Positions 56,450 to 64,000 of a stretch of 64,000 nucleotides of DNA are shown piece by piece. Source of the stretch: Bermanella sp. WJH001 (GTDB lineage Bacteria > Pseudomonadota > Gammaproteobacteria > Pseudomonadales > Oceanobacteraceae); assembly GCF_030070105.1 (NCBI RefSeq), contig NZ_JASJOO010000002.1, positions 1,692,293 through 1,756,292 of the forward strand, written 5' to 3'. The notes below the pieces were generated by a model that was not told the DNA's origin, made no database searches, and was given only the letters and a program-made list of their open reading frames with translations. The position numbers were made by a program, and so were the translations under genes. Each line of letters opens with the position of its first letter. The stretch's first letter is position 1.

Positions 56450-57562
56450 TTAGGCTTTGTGTTCGCGGGCAAGATAATCATGACTCTGCATCTCTAACAT
56501 ACGCGAAGTGGTACGCTGAAACGGGAAGTCCAATTTACCGCCCGTATAAATATCTGGGATAGCAGCATCGGCGGACATAATCACTTTTACACCGCGATCG
56601 TAGAACTCATCAATCAAGTTAATATAACGGCGACCTAGGTCGTCATTTTTTATGCTCATTTGTGGCACGTTTGAAATGATGACAGCATGAAATAATTTGC
56701 CCAGTTCAATGTAATCATTTTGTGAACGTGGACCGTCACATAATGCATTAAATTCAAACCATGCAATATCATCACATATGGCTTTGGCAGGAATGTTTCT
56801 ACCAAGTACTTCTACATTTACATTACGTTCAATATGAGCAGCATCCGCAATCAGGCTATCAAAGCTTTTTTGCAAACTCGCTTCTGCGCTGTCATCTAAT
56901 GGGTAATGGTACAACTCGGCTTGTTCTAATGTACGTAAACGGTAATCCACGCCGCTATCTACGTTGATCACATCCGTAAATTCATTTAACAATTTAATAG
57001 CGGGAATAAAACGGTCTCGCTGTAAGCCGTTCTCGTATAAACCGTCAGGAATAATATTGGATGTACTCACCAAGGTCACACCACGTGCAAACAGTTCTTG
57101 CATAAGGCCACCTAGAATCATGGCGTCACCAATATCGACAACAAAAAATTCATCAAAACAAATGACAACTGCCTCTTCGGCAATTTGGTCGGCTATTTTG
57201 ACTAGAGGGTTTTTCTCACCCGCCAGCTGAGTTAAATCTTTATGCACTCGCTGCATGAAACGGTGAAAGTGAGTGCGCATTTTGCGCTCAAACGGCAACG
57301 CGTCATAAAACGTATCCACCAAGTAAGTTTTACCACGACCCACACCACCCCAAAAGTAGATGCCTTGTACCGGACGCTTCGTTTTACCTTTACCCAATCC
57401 TGATAGCATTTTATTAAAGGCTGAGCGGTTTTGATTGGCTTGCCATTGCGCGACTAAGTCATCATATAGACGCTGCAAATGTTTAACGGCCATTTCTTGC
57501 GCAGGGTCATAGGAGAAATCATCTCGTTCGAGGTCTTTGCGGTACAGTTCTAATGGAGTCAT
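56450..57562 (-). CDS. zapE: Cell division ATPase ZapE (AFG1 family)
   Basis: ZapE is an AFG1-type ATPase that interacts with FtsZ and supports division under stress or low oxygen. The 370 residues have the family start TPLELYRKDLERDDFSYD, Walker A GGVGRGKTYLVD near residue 71, Walker B VICFDEFFVVDIGDAMIL near residue 130, the sensor region TSNIIPDGLYENGLQRDRF, and a C-terminal RRYINLIDEFYDRGVKV. The 90 bases past its stop contain the inverted repeat above. Confidence 0.95.
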   Translation of the reverse strand: MTPLELYRKDLERDDFSYDPAQEMAVKHLQRLYDDLVAQWQANQNRSAFNKMLSGLGKGKTKRPVQGIYFWGGVGRGKTYLVDTFYDALPFERKMRTHFHRFMQRVHKDLTQLAGEKNPLVKIADQIAEEAVVICFDEFFVVDIGDAMILGGLMQELFARGVTLVSTSNIIPDGLYENGLQRDRFIPAIKLLNEFTDVINVDSGVDYRLRTLEQAELYHYPLDDSAEASLQKSFDSLIADAAHIERNVNVEVLGRNIPAKAICDDIAWFEFNALCDGPRSQNDYIELGKLFHAVIISNVPQMSIKNDDLGRRYINLIDEFYDRGVKVIMSADAAIPDIYTGGKLDFPFQRTTSRMLEMQSHDYLAREHKA

Positions 57563-57663
57563 GGCCGTTGCTTTATATCCGTGTAATTGGAGTATAGAAG
57601 AAATCTAAATTTGGGGCGCAAATGTACCGATTACGCCAGCTAAAGGCAACTTAGCACAAGGTT

Positions 57664-58290
57664 TTAGCGACTAAATAGCCCTTTAATGTGCCCCTTAAGT
57701 TCGGTTAAGCGCCCATGAAAGAAATGCCCAGCCCCTTCTAGGGTGATCATTTCCACTGGGGGGTATAATGACTGTGTCCAGTTCGCCACATCATGGTATG
57801 GCACAATTTCATCGGCATCCCCCATTATGATAGTGGTATCTATACCAAATGGCGTGACCTGTTCAAACGGGGAATTTAGCACCGATGGAGCGATTAACAG
57901 AACGTGCTGAACCTTCACACTGGCAAGCGCCTGTGTATGGGCTGCAGCCTGAGCCGCTATGTAGGCACCAAAGCTAAAACCGGCAAAATACAGCTCCTCT
58001 ACCTCACGATTTTTGAGTAGCCACTGAACGATCGCGATGGCATCACTCACTTCACCGCTGTTGTCGCCATATTCGCCCTCACTTTTTCCTACACCTCGAT
58101 AGTTAAAACGTACCCCATTCATTCCCATATCTTCATAGGCCTTAGTGGTCATGGTGACCACTTTATTATCCATAGTGCCGCCATGCAGCGGATGGGGATG
58201 ACACACAATGACATATGCAGTGCTTGCCTTGCCCTCATTTAGCGCCACTTCAAGCAGGCCTTGTTCACCTTGAATCGTAAATGACGCCAT
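57664..58290 (-). CDS. Alpha/beta hydrolase (short dienelactone-hydrolase-like)
   Basis: A 208-residue minimal alpha/beta hydrolase found next to yhcB in pseudomonads. It has HPHPLHGGTMDNKVV near residue 31 (family hallmark), FNYRGVGKSEG near residue 62, the nucleophile GFSFGAY near residue 103, candidate acid in MGDADEIVP near 158 and catalytic His in GAGHFFHG near 187. No signal peptide. Substrate unknown; trpS, which I recall between zapE and this gene in Pseudomonas, is missing here. Confidence 0.85.
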   Translation of the reverse strand: MASFTIQGEQGLLEVALNEGKASTAYVIVCHPHPLHGGTMDNKVVTMTTKAYEDMGMNGVRFNYRGVGKSEGEYGDNSGEVSDAIAIVQWLLKNREVEELYFAGFSFGAYIAAQAAAHTQALASVKVQHVLLIAPSVLNSPFEQVTPFGIDTTIIMGDADEIVPYHDVANWTQSLYPPVEMITLEGAGHFFHGRLTELKGHIKGLFSR

Positions 58291-58427
58291 GTGTATACCT
58301 CCTAATGAAAAGCCAAGCTTACTGCAATGAAATAGAGTTTTCCGCTATTTAGTCACTAGGATTCAACTCAATAACTGGATAGACTGAAGTTCTTACCGTT
58401 ACGATAGCAGGCCGCTAAGGATTGCAT

Positions 58428-58796
58428 ATGAGTGCACAATTAATCTCCAGTATTTTTATTTTTGCCGTGGGTATTGGTATCGGCATTCTTGTTCAACGTT
58501 ATGTGCTCAGTCGTGGCACACATGTGGCAATACTTGAGCGTGAACTCGATAAGCTCAAAGGTGAGCAACTATCCATGAAAGATGCCCTGCAACAGCATTA
58601 TTCTCAAACATCTGACCTGGCTCAAAACCTGACTAAAAGCTACCAAGATTTGTATGAACACATTGCAAAAGGCGCGTCTCAGTTTACAGAAAAGCCTTTG
58701 GCTGATTTGAAAGATGCCCTTGAACAAGCCGATAGCACCTTGAAAGTTGAAGCCCCTAAGGATTACGCCGAAAAAGTCGCTCTATCCGACCAATAA
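58428..58796 (+). CDS. zapG: ZapG / YhcB family inner-membrane protein (DUF1043)
   Basis: YhcB (ZapG) is an inner-membrane protein linked to cell division and envelope growth. The ATG at 58428 gives 122 residues: a membrane helix (LISSIFIFAVGIGIGILV, about 4-22), a coiled coil (ILERELDKLKGEQLSMKDAL) and the family pattern YQDLYEHIAKGASQF near residue 73. A TTG two codons upstream is possible but unneeded. It precedes cysD, as I recall in Pseudomonas. Confidence 0.9.
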   Translation: MSAQLISSIFIFAVGIGIGILVQRYVLSRGTHVAILERELDKLKGEQLSMKDALQQHYSQTSDLAQNLTKSYQDLYEHIAKGASQFTEKPLADLKDALEQADSTLKVEAPKDYAEKVALSDQ

Positions 58797-58947
58797 CGGG
58801 GCTTAGCGCTCATACTAATACCTCTAAATGGCTATATCATTATTATGTTTTGATATAAACCAATCTCTTCTTATGCCCCCTTTACACTGGTATAGTAACG
58901 CCACTTTTAATACCTGTAGATTTATCTTGATCACAGAGAGCCTAAAC

Positions 58948-59856
58948 ATGTCGGATTACAATTTAACCCACTTAAAACAGCTTGAAGCTGAAAGCATACA
59001 TATCATCCGTGAGGTGGCCGCAGAATTTGATAATCCTGTGATGATGTATTCTGTCGGTAAGGACAGCGCCGTTATGCTTCACCTTGCTCGTAAAGCGTTT
59101 GCCCCTGGTGTGCCACCCTTTCCTCTATTACACGTAGATACTACGTGGAAATTTAAAGAGATGATTCAATTCCGTGATTACATGGCCAAAACATCTGGCA
59201 TGGAACTTCTGGTTCATATCAACCAAGAAGGGGTTGCCCAAGGGGTTGGTCCTTTTACCCATGGTTCAAGTAAGCACACTGACATCATGAAAACCGAAGG
59301 TCTAAAACAAGCATTAAACAAATATAAGTTTGATGCTGCGTTTGGTGGTGCTCGTCGTGATGAAGAAAAATCCCGTGCGAAAGAACGTGTATATTCTTTC
59401 CGCGACAAAAACCACAGATGGGATCCAAAAAGCCAACGTCCTGAACTTTGGAATATCTACAACGGTAAAGTGAACCCTGGTGAAAGTATTCGTGTGTTCC
59501 CTATTTCTAACTGGACTGAATTAGATATCTGGCAGTACATCTATTTAGAAAACATTGAGATTCCAGATTTATACCTTGCGAAGAAACGCCCTGTTGTTGA
59601 ACGCGATGGCACCTTAATCATGGTGGATGACGAACGTATGCCACTTAATGAAGGTGAAGTGCCTGAAGAAAAAATGGTGCGCTTCCGTACACTGGGTTGT
59701 TATCCGTTAACAGGTGCTGTGGAATCTGAAGCAGCAACCTTGCCAGATATTATTCAAGAAATGTTATTGACCACCACCAGTGAGCGTCAAGGTCGCGCAA
59801 TTGATCACGATTCATCTGGCTCCATGGAAAAGAAAAAGCAAGAGGGTTATTTCTAA
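58948..59856 (+). CDS. cysD: Sulfate adenylyltransferase small subunit CysD
   Basis: With CysN it activates sulfate to adenosine 5'-phosphosulfate (APS), the first step of sulfate assimilation. The ATG at 58948 ([19 protein letters not shown]) gives 302 residues, the usual length; 40 in-frame codons upstream are AT-rich leader. It has the PP-loop [19 protein letters not shown] near residue 31, HVDTTWKF, the [12 protein letters not shown] segment and the C-terminal [14 protein letters not shown]. The stop overlaps the cysN start by one base (TAATG). Confidence 0.97.
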   Translation: MSDYNLTHLKQLEAESIHIIREVAAEFDNPVMMYSVGKDSAVMLHLARKAFAPGVPPFPLLHVDTTWKFKEMIQFRDYMAKTSGMELLVHINQEGVAQGVGPFTHGSSKHTDIMKTEGLKQALNKYKFDAAFGGARRDEEKSRAKERVYSFRDKNHRWDPKSQRPELWNIYNGKVNPGESIRVFPISNWTELDIWQYIYLENIEIPDLYLAKKRPVVERDGTLIMVDDERMPLNEGEVPEEKMVRFRTLGCYPLTGAVESEAATLPDIIQEMLLTTTSERQGRAIDHDSSGSMEKKKQEGYF

Positions 59857-61496
59857 TGTCGCACCAATCAGAGTTAATTTCACAAGACATTCTTGCTTAT
59901 CTTAAACAGCACGAAAATAAAGAACTACTGCGCTTTTTAACCTGCGGTAACGTTGATGATGGTAAAAGTACCTTAATCGGTCGTTTGTTATTTGATTCAA
60001 AAATGATTTTTGAAGATCAACTAGCTGCCATTGAAAACGACAGTGTAAAACACGGTACAACCGGCAATAAAATTGACCTCGCATTATTGGTTGATGGTCT
60101 TGCTGCTGAGCGTGAACAAGGTATTACGATTGATGTAGCGTATCGTTATTTCTCAACTGAAAAGCGTAAGTTCATCATTGCCGATACACCAGGGCACGAG
60201 CAATACACTCGCAACATGGCAACCGGTGCCTCTACCTGTGACCTTGCGATTATTCTTGTGGATGCACGCTATGGCGTACAGACTCAGACTAAACGTCACA
60301 GTTTTATCGCCTCTTTATTAGGTATTAAACACATTGTTGTTGCCGTTAACAAAATGGACTTAATGGATTTCAGCGAAGACAAATTCAATGAAATCAAAAA
60401 CGACTATTTAGAATTTGGTAAAGACCTCGGTTTAACCAACGTTCACTTTGTTCCTTTGTCTGCTCTTGACGGTGACAACGTTGTAAACCGCTCTGAACGA
60501 AGCCCTTGGTATCAAGGCAAAACGTTAATGGAAATTTTAGAGACCGTTGAAATCAACGCCGATCGCAACTTAGAAAATTTCCGTTTTCCTGTTCAGTTTG
60601 TTAACCGTCCAAACCTAGATTTCCGTGGTTTCTGCGGCACAGTGGCGTCTGGTATCGTGCGCCCTGGCGACGAAATTACTGCATTGCCTTCAGGTAAAAC
60701 CTCAAAAGTTAAATCCATTGTTAACTTTGACGGTAACATGCAAGAAGCCTTCATCGACCAAGCCGTTACCATTACGCTTGAAGATGAAATCGATATCAGT
60801 CGTGGTGACATGATTGTTAAAACCGCTGACAAACCTCAGATCAGTAAACAATTAAACGCTGACATCGTTTGGATGAGCGAAGATGCAATGAAGATCGGTA
60901 AACAATACGATTTGAAATTTGCCTCTGCGGCGAACACAGGCACCTTTTCGAAAGTGCACCATCGTGTTGATGTAAACACCATGGAACAACATGACAGCAA
61001 AGAGCTTAAACTCAATGAAATTGGTTTATGCGAACTAACACTGAACAAAGCCGTTGCCTTTGATGCTTACAAAAAGAATCGCGCAACTGGTGCCTTCATC
61101 ATCATCGACCGTTTAACCAACGTGACGGTTGGCGCCGGTATGATTGTGGGTGGCGCGGATAGCAACACTGGCGAGTCTTTAGTGGCTGTTACCAGCCAAG
61201 AGAAAGCCGATCGCTTTGATCAAAAACCTGCTTCTATTGTGTTAACCGGTACCAACAAACATGTATTGGCAGGCGCACTTGATCGCAAATTGTTTACTCT
61301 AGGTAAAGCCGCTGCTCTAGTGAGTCGTGACGACCTTGGTGATAACAATCCAGATGATATTGCGCGCATCATGAAACAAGCTGGTCTTATTGCGCTGTGT
61401 ACTTTTGAAACGGCTCAGGCAGACCTAGCCATTGATGCTGATAAAACCAGTATTGATGCTGCCATTGCTGAAATTCAAGACAAAGGGATTATTTAA
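59856..61496 (+). CDS. cysN: Sulfate adenylyltransferase GTPase subunit CysN with degenerate APS-kinase tail
   Basis: CysN is the GTPase that powers APS formation by CysD. Residues about 1-440 are an intact EF-Tu-like GTPase: [15 protein letters not shown] (P-loop), [16 protein letters not shown], then barrel domains ending in [13 protein letters not shown]. The protein continues to 546 residues, ~70-100 more than plain CysN. This tail aligns by eye with the start of APS kinase as fused in Pseudomonas Cys[18 protein letters not shown] then [12 protein letters not shown] then [15 protein letters not shown]. The Walker A GxxGxGK[ST] has become GTNKHV (residues 465-470), and the segment with DGD and the R/N substrate residues is deleted. 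APS kinase activity is therefore very unlikely. Confidence 0.94.
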   Translation: MSHQSELISQDILAYLKQHENKELLRFLTCGNVDDGKSTLIGRLLFDSKMIFEDQLAAIENDSVKHGTTGNKIDLALLVDGLAAEREQGITIDVAYRYFSTEKRKFIIADTPGHEQYTRNMATGASTCDLAIILVDARYGVQTQTKRHSFIASLLGIKHIVVAVNKMDLMDFSEDKFNEIKNDYLEFGKDLGLTNVHFVPLSALDGDNVVNRSERSPWYQGKTLMEILETVEINADRNLENFRFPVQFVNRPNLDFRGFCGTVASGIVRPGDEITALPSGKTSKVKSIVNFDGNMQEAFIDQAVTITLEDEIDISRGDMIVKTADKPQISKQLNADIVWMSEDAMKIGKQYDLKFASAANTGTFSKVHHRVDVNTMEQHDSKELKLNEIGLCELTLNKAVAFDAYKKNRATGAFIIIDRLTNVTVGAGMIVGGADSNTGESLVAVTSQEKADRFDQKPASIVLTGTNKHVLAGALDRKLFTLGKAAALVSRDDLGDNNPDDIARIMKQAGLIALCTFETAQADLAIDADKTSIDAAIAEIQDKGII

Positions 61497-61516
61497 CATC
61501 CTCCTCTAGCTTGAAC

Positions 61517-61546
61517 AAAAAGCCTGCTTAATAGCAGGCTTTTTTG
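61517..61546 (+). terminator. Terminator of cysDN
   Basis: AAAAAGCCTGC-ttaat-AGCAGGCTTTTTT, 20 bases past the cysN stop codon. Confidence 0.93.
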
Positions 61547-61899
61547 TTTGGCGCATTTCGCTCTAGCTTCTAATTCAACACATAATTTCTTCAAAGACAT
61601 GAAAAACAACACGCCATGTCGCATTTGGTCATTTAGTGTCCGAATTTACCCCTTTTTCATTAGTTAGGCAGTGGTATCCTAAACCCATCAATAATAGTGA
61701 ATGCCATGAAAGGTCTATCTATGTGGCCAATATGAGTATGTTGGGCGATCTAAAACTCTCATACCATTTATACATGAAGCACCCAACAGAATTGATACTA
61801 GGTGTCAGCGAAGGGCGGATAGCGTCAATACCCGCAACGACAACCTAGGCAATATACGTTATTCCAAACTAGGCAAACAATAATAAAAGGAGCCTATGA
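61547..61899. other. Leader region upstream of the FadL-family gene
   Basis: About 350 bases with no supported gene. A 70-codon open frame at 61636-61848 has no ribosome-binding site and no family features. The region presumably contains the promoter and regulatory sites of the porin gene. I can see no clear operator. Confidence 0.6.
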
Positions 61900-63264
61900 A
61901 TGAAGCATCCAATAGCGAAAATCAGTGCACTTAGCGCCGCAATCCTTGCGGCTACACCAGCCCTTGCAGGCGGCTTTGATAACTCTAGTCGCGGCTTTGA
62001 TATTATCTATGGTGATAACAGCGTTATCAGCACCAGCTACGGCCAAACAACCGTACCGATGAAAGCTCGTATTGATAAGATGAAGCGTGCTGAAGCAAGC
62101 GGCGCTGAAAGCAATGCCAAAATCGTGGGCTCTGGCGAAATTATTGATAACTTTAATCGTCCTCAAATTGGTATGCGTTATCAAGTAGCTGAAGGTGTTA
62201 CTTGTGCTGCACAGTTCGAGCAGCCTTTTGCGGCTCAAGTCTCTTATGCTGACGACAGCATTGCCTATGTGGCGACAAACGAATTGGGCCAGCCAATTGA
62301 TGCTGATGGCAACCCTACTGGTGACACCAGCAAAATGGTAACTAAGAGCGCTCCTATTGATACTAAATACGAAAGTGAGTCATTTACTGTCGCCTGTGGA
62401 TACTCAATGGCACTAAGCACCGGTTCTATTAAAGTATTTGCTGGTCCAAAGATACAGAAAGTAAACGGTGCATTTAACGAAGATTTATCACCATCAGCTA
62501 CCGCAACAGGTATTAATGATAACCTTACCGTTGAATTAGATGGTGGATCTGAGTTCGGCTACATTGCAGGTTTAGCTTACGAGATTCCTGAAATTGCATT
62601 GCGCGCATCTATCTTGTATCACAGCCAGATTGACTATGAAGCTACCGGTACAATTAATGCCAACGTACCAGGGCAACTTTCGTTCACAACACCAGGCAAA
62701 GCTAAAACCTTCACCCCGCAGTCTGTTGAGCTAGGTTTACGTTCAGGTATTGCAGATAACACACTTGGCTTTGTTAAGCTTCGTTGGAGTGAATATGGCA
62801 AGCTAACCACCCTGAGTGTGGACGGTGATGATTCGACTGTTGTTGGCGGCAATAGCCTTGCTATGATCAATCAAGGTGTTGGTGGTCAACTAAGTAGCTT
62901 AATCGACCCTGAAGTAAGCATGTTTTCAAACGACACACTTGATTACAGCCTAGGCCTTGGTCACCGTTTTAATGACAAGTTGACTTTAGGAACAAGCTTT
63001 TCAGGTTCTATAAAACTAGGCGGTAAAAGTGATGATACGCCTCTAGGTGCTGATTCAACCAGTTTACGTTTACCAGGTGATACCTCCCACACCTTATCCT
63101 TTGGTGGTGAATACGCAGTGCTTTCAAACCTTAAAGTAAATGGTGGCTTCGGTTACACATTTATCGATGAGTACCGTGTAGAAACCACATCAGGAAGCTA
63201 TCGTGCAGAGTTTGGTAAAACCGAAGCTACCAGCTTCCAATTAGGTTTAACCTACGAAATATAA
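61900..63264 (+). CDS. FadL-family outer-membrane transporter (OMPP1/FadL/TodX)
   Basis: A 14-strand beta-barrel family that takes up hydrophobic compounds such as long-chain fatty acids. The 454 residues start with a signal peptide (LSAAILAATPALA, cleavage near residue 24), GFDNSSRGFDIIYGDNSVI as plug, many amphipathic strands (GMRYQVAEGVTCAAQFEQPF, LALRASILYHSQIDYEA in part) and a C-terminal Leu-Thr-Tyr-Glu-Ile end, slightly unusual because most BAM substrates end in Phe or Trp. AAAAGGAGC precedes the ATG. Nearby fadD is 18 kb away, so linkage is only functional. Confidence 0.85.
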   Translation: MKHPIAKISALSAAILAATPALAGGFDNSSRGFDIIYGDNSVISTSYGQTTVPMKARIDKMKRAEASGAESNAKIVGSGEIIDNFNRPQIGMRYQVAEGVTCAAQFEQPFAAQVSYADDSIAYVATNELGQPIDADGNPTGDTSKMVTKSAPIDTKYESESFTVACGYSMALSTGSIKVFAGPKIQKVNGAFNEDLSPSATATGINDNLTVELDGGSEFGYIAGLAYEIPEIALRASILYHSQIDYEATGTINANVPGQLSFTTPGKAKTFTPQSVELGLRSGIADNTLGFVKLRWSEYGKLTTLSVDGDDSTVVGGNSLAMINQGVGGQLSSLIDPEVSMFSNDTLDYSLGLGHRFNDKLTLGTSFSGSIKLGGKSDDTPLGADSTSLRLPGDTSHTLSFGGEYAVLSNLKVNGGFGYTFIDEYRVETTSGSYRAEFGKTEATSFQLGLTYEI

Positions 63265-63281
63265 GCACGTTACTGAGACAT

Positions 63282-63310
63282 AAAAAAACCGGCATTAGCC
63301 GGTTTTTTTA
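63282..63310. terminator. Bidirectional terminator, FadL-family gene / TIGR02647 gene
   Basis: AAAAAAACCGGC-atta-GCCGGTTTTTTT, with A and T tracts on both sides, between convergent genes. Confidence 0.93.
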
Positions 63311-63319
63311 TGTCTGGTA

Positions 63320-63553
63320 TTACTTAAGTATCGTCAGTAGATCTTGAAGCTTTTCTACAGCATCTTTGCCCAAAGTCGTAAGATAACCACCATCTAACTG
63401 AGTAATCAGACCTTTTTCAAATAATCGCTTAGTGGCAGCTACATCTTCTGGCGATGCCTCATGGGAATGCACCTTCAATCCTTGTTGATAAGTAGATTGA
63501 TTAAACAATGCCAATACGTTCATTTCTTGCGCAGTTGCTTCAGTCAATTGCAT
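63320..63553 (-). CDS. TIGR02647 family small protein
   Basis: A 77-residue protein of a conserved, uncharacterised gammaproteobacterial family. The ATG at 63553 (MQLTEATAQEMNVLALFNQS, with AAGGTG 5 bases upstream) is preferred to 63607. The pattern LALFNQSTYQQGLKVHSHEA, KRLFEKGLITQLDGGYLTTLG and a C-terminal LLTIL is what I remember for this family in Pseudomonas. It may be a winged-helix-like domain (the DGGYLTxLG wing resembles one), which is inference. It shares a terminator with the FadL gene. Confidence 0.8.
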   Translation of the reverse strand: MQLTEATAQEMNVLALFNQSTYQQGLKVHSHEASPEDVAATKRLFEKGLITQLDGGYLTTLGKDAVEKLQDLLTILK

Positions 63554-63878
63554 ATTCACCTTCTTGTTATTTTTTCTGCTCGCTAACAATATAGGCCTTG
63601 TCACCAACTCTTACCAGAGGAATATGACAGCATAATGCATTTCGACTAATAACAAGTTCATTGCGCAAACTTTCTTAACACAAGAAAAAACCAACCGAGC
63701 AAAGATTAAAGTGACCTTCGTTGACGTGGATTTTAAATTTGAAGCTTGATCGCGAAGCGAGCATGCCCTTTAGGTACAACGCCAGCATGGCCGCTGCCTG
63801 CGAAGCAGGTAGGGTATTGTAAAGCTTTAGGCATAAAAAAAGCCCTGTTGCGTAAGCAACAGGGCTTTTAGATTTAAA
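63554..63878. other. Intergenic region before the rRNA operon end
   Basis: No gene seen. The last ~45 bases hold the rRNA operon terminator. A weak repeat (CTGCCTGCGAAGCAGG) lies near 63794-63809. Confidence 0.6.
63836..63868 (-). terminator. Terminator of the rRNA operon
   Basis: Minus strand: AAAAGCCCTGTTGC-ttac-GCAACAGGGCTTTTTTT, 11 bases past the 5S gene; a 13-bp stem with T tract. Confidence 0.93.
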
Positions 63879-63995
63879 GCTTGACGATGACCTACTCTCA
63901 CATGGGGAGACCCCACACTACCATCGGCGATGCGTCGTTTCACTACTGAGTTCGGGAAGGGATCAGGTGGTTCCAACGCTCTATTGTCGTCAAGC
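63879..63995 (-). rRNA. rrf: 5S ribosomal RNA
   Basis: On the minus strand the ~117 bases start GCTTGACGACAATAGAGCG and end in CGTCAAGC, forming the closing helix I. The internal segments match 5S landmarks: GTTGGAACCACCTGATCCC, CCGAACTCAGTAGTGAAACG (helix III loop) and CGCCGATGGTAGTGTGGGG with GTCTCCCCATGTGAGAGTAGG. Only the 3' end of the rRNA operon is in the window; 23S should lie beyond the right edge on the minus strand. Confidence 0.95.
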
Positions 63996-64000
63996 AAACT

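Noticed and set aside
58828..58947. N-terminal extension of cysD
   Set aside because: AT-rich, no homology to CysD; the family start [13 protein letters not shown] is at 58948.
61636..61848. 70-codon frame upstream of the FadL-family gene
   Set aside because: No ribosome-binding site, no recognisable features; more likely leader DNA.

Overview
The window looks like the chromosome of a marine gammaproteobacterium of the Pseudomonadales/Oceanospirillales type (roughly 45% G+C by eye). The evidence is gene order. Two long blocks and one short block follow the order I recall from Pseudomonas aeruginosa, and the family motifs are clearly gammaproteobacterial. Coding density is high. Most genes are core housekeeping genes, so the unusual material sits between the conserved blocks.

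Block 1 (1-25.2 kb): surA(partial)-pdxA-rsmA-apaG-apaH-glpE, then prkA-yeaH-spoVR, then cca-folM-folK-folB-tsaD and the macromolecular synthesis cluster rpsU-yqeY-dnaG-rpoD, ending in tRNA-Ile(CAU). Inserted between spoVR and cca are a soluble RCK-domain protein, the flagellar H-ring pair flgP-flgT, an EamA transporter, a probable small RNA or leaderless small gene, and a TraF-like outer-membrane protein. plsY, normally between folB and tsaD, is absent.

Island at 25.2-27.6 kb: the 3' half of tRNA-Ile is repeated twice downstream. The first repeat closes a ~1.2-kb AT-rich segment carrying one membrane protein with the look of a putative phage abortive-infection (putAbiC-like) protein. No integrase is visible. 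An unrecognised 161-residue gene follows.

Middle (27.6-32.6 kb): pgm, a GlxA-like regulator divergent from an alpha/beta hydrolase and a thioesterase, and a truncated haemoglobin.

Block 2 (32.7-54.4 kb, mostly minus strand, reading upward from suhB): suhB, trmJ, cysE, iscR, iscS, then sufB-sufC-sufD-sufS-sufA-sufT, fadD, sufE, and then ndk, rlmN, pilF, ispG, hisS, yfgM, bamB, der. In the related genomes I remember, the slot between iscS and ndk holds iscU-iscA-hscB-hscA-fdx-iscX. Here the SUF machinery occupies it while iscR and iscS are retained. A near-consensus type 1 IscR site overlaps the iscR promoter. rodZ is missing between pilF and ispG.

Repeat region (54.7-56.4 kb): REP-like hairpins, a two-and-a-fraction-copy tandem duplication of ~282/337 bp, a 144-residue membrane-anchored protein of unknown function, and a perfect 16-bp inverted repeat.

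Block 3 (56.4-61.5 kb): zapE, an alpha/beta hydrolase, zapG/yhcB, cysD and cysN. CysN carries a C-terminal relic of an APS-kinase domain that has lost its P-loop. The window closes with a FadL-family porin, a TIGR02647-type small protein and the 5S rRNA gene (minus strand) of an rRNA operon that continues past the right edge.

Scattered through the intergenic spaces are at least three REP-like hairpin families and two heptanucleotide arrays. Each array starts at the stop codon of the gene before it. The best candidates for something undescribed are the tRNA-flanked single-gene island, the CysN pseudo-kinase tail, the 13.4-13.6 kb leaderless RNA, the heptamer arrays, and the long tandem repeat at 55 kb.
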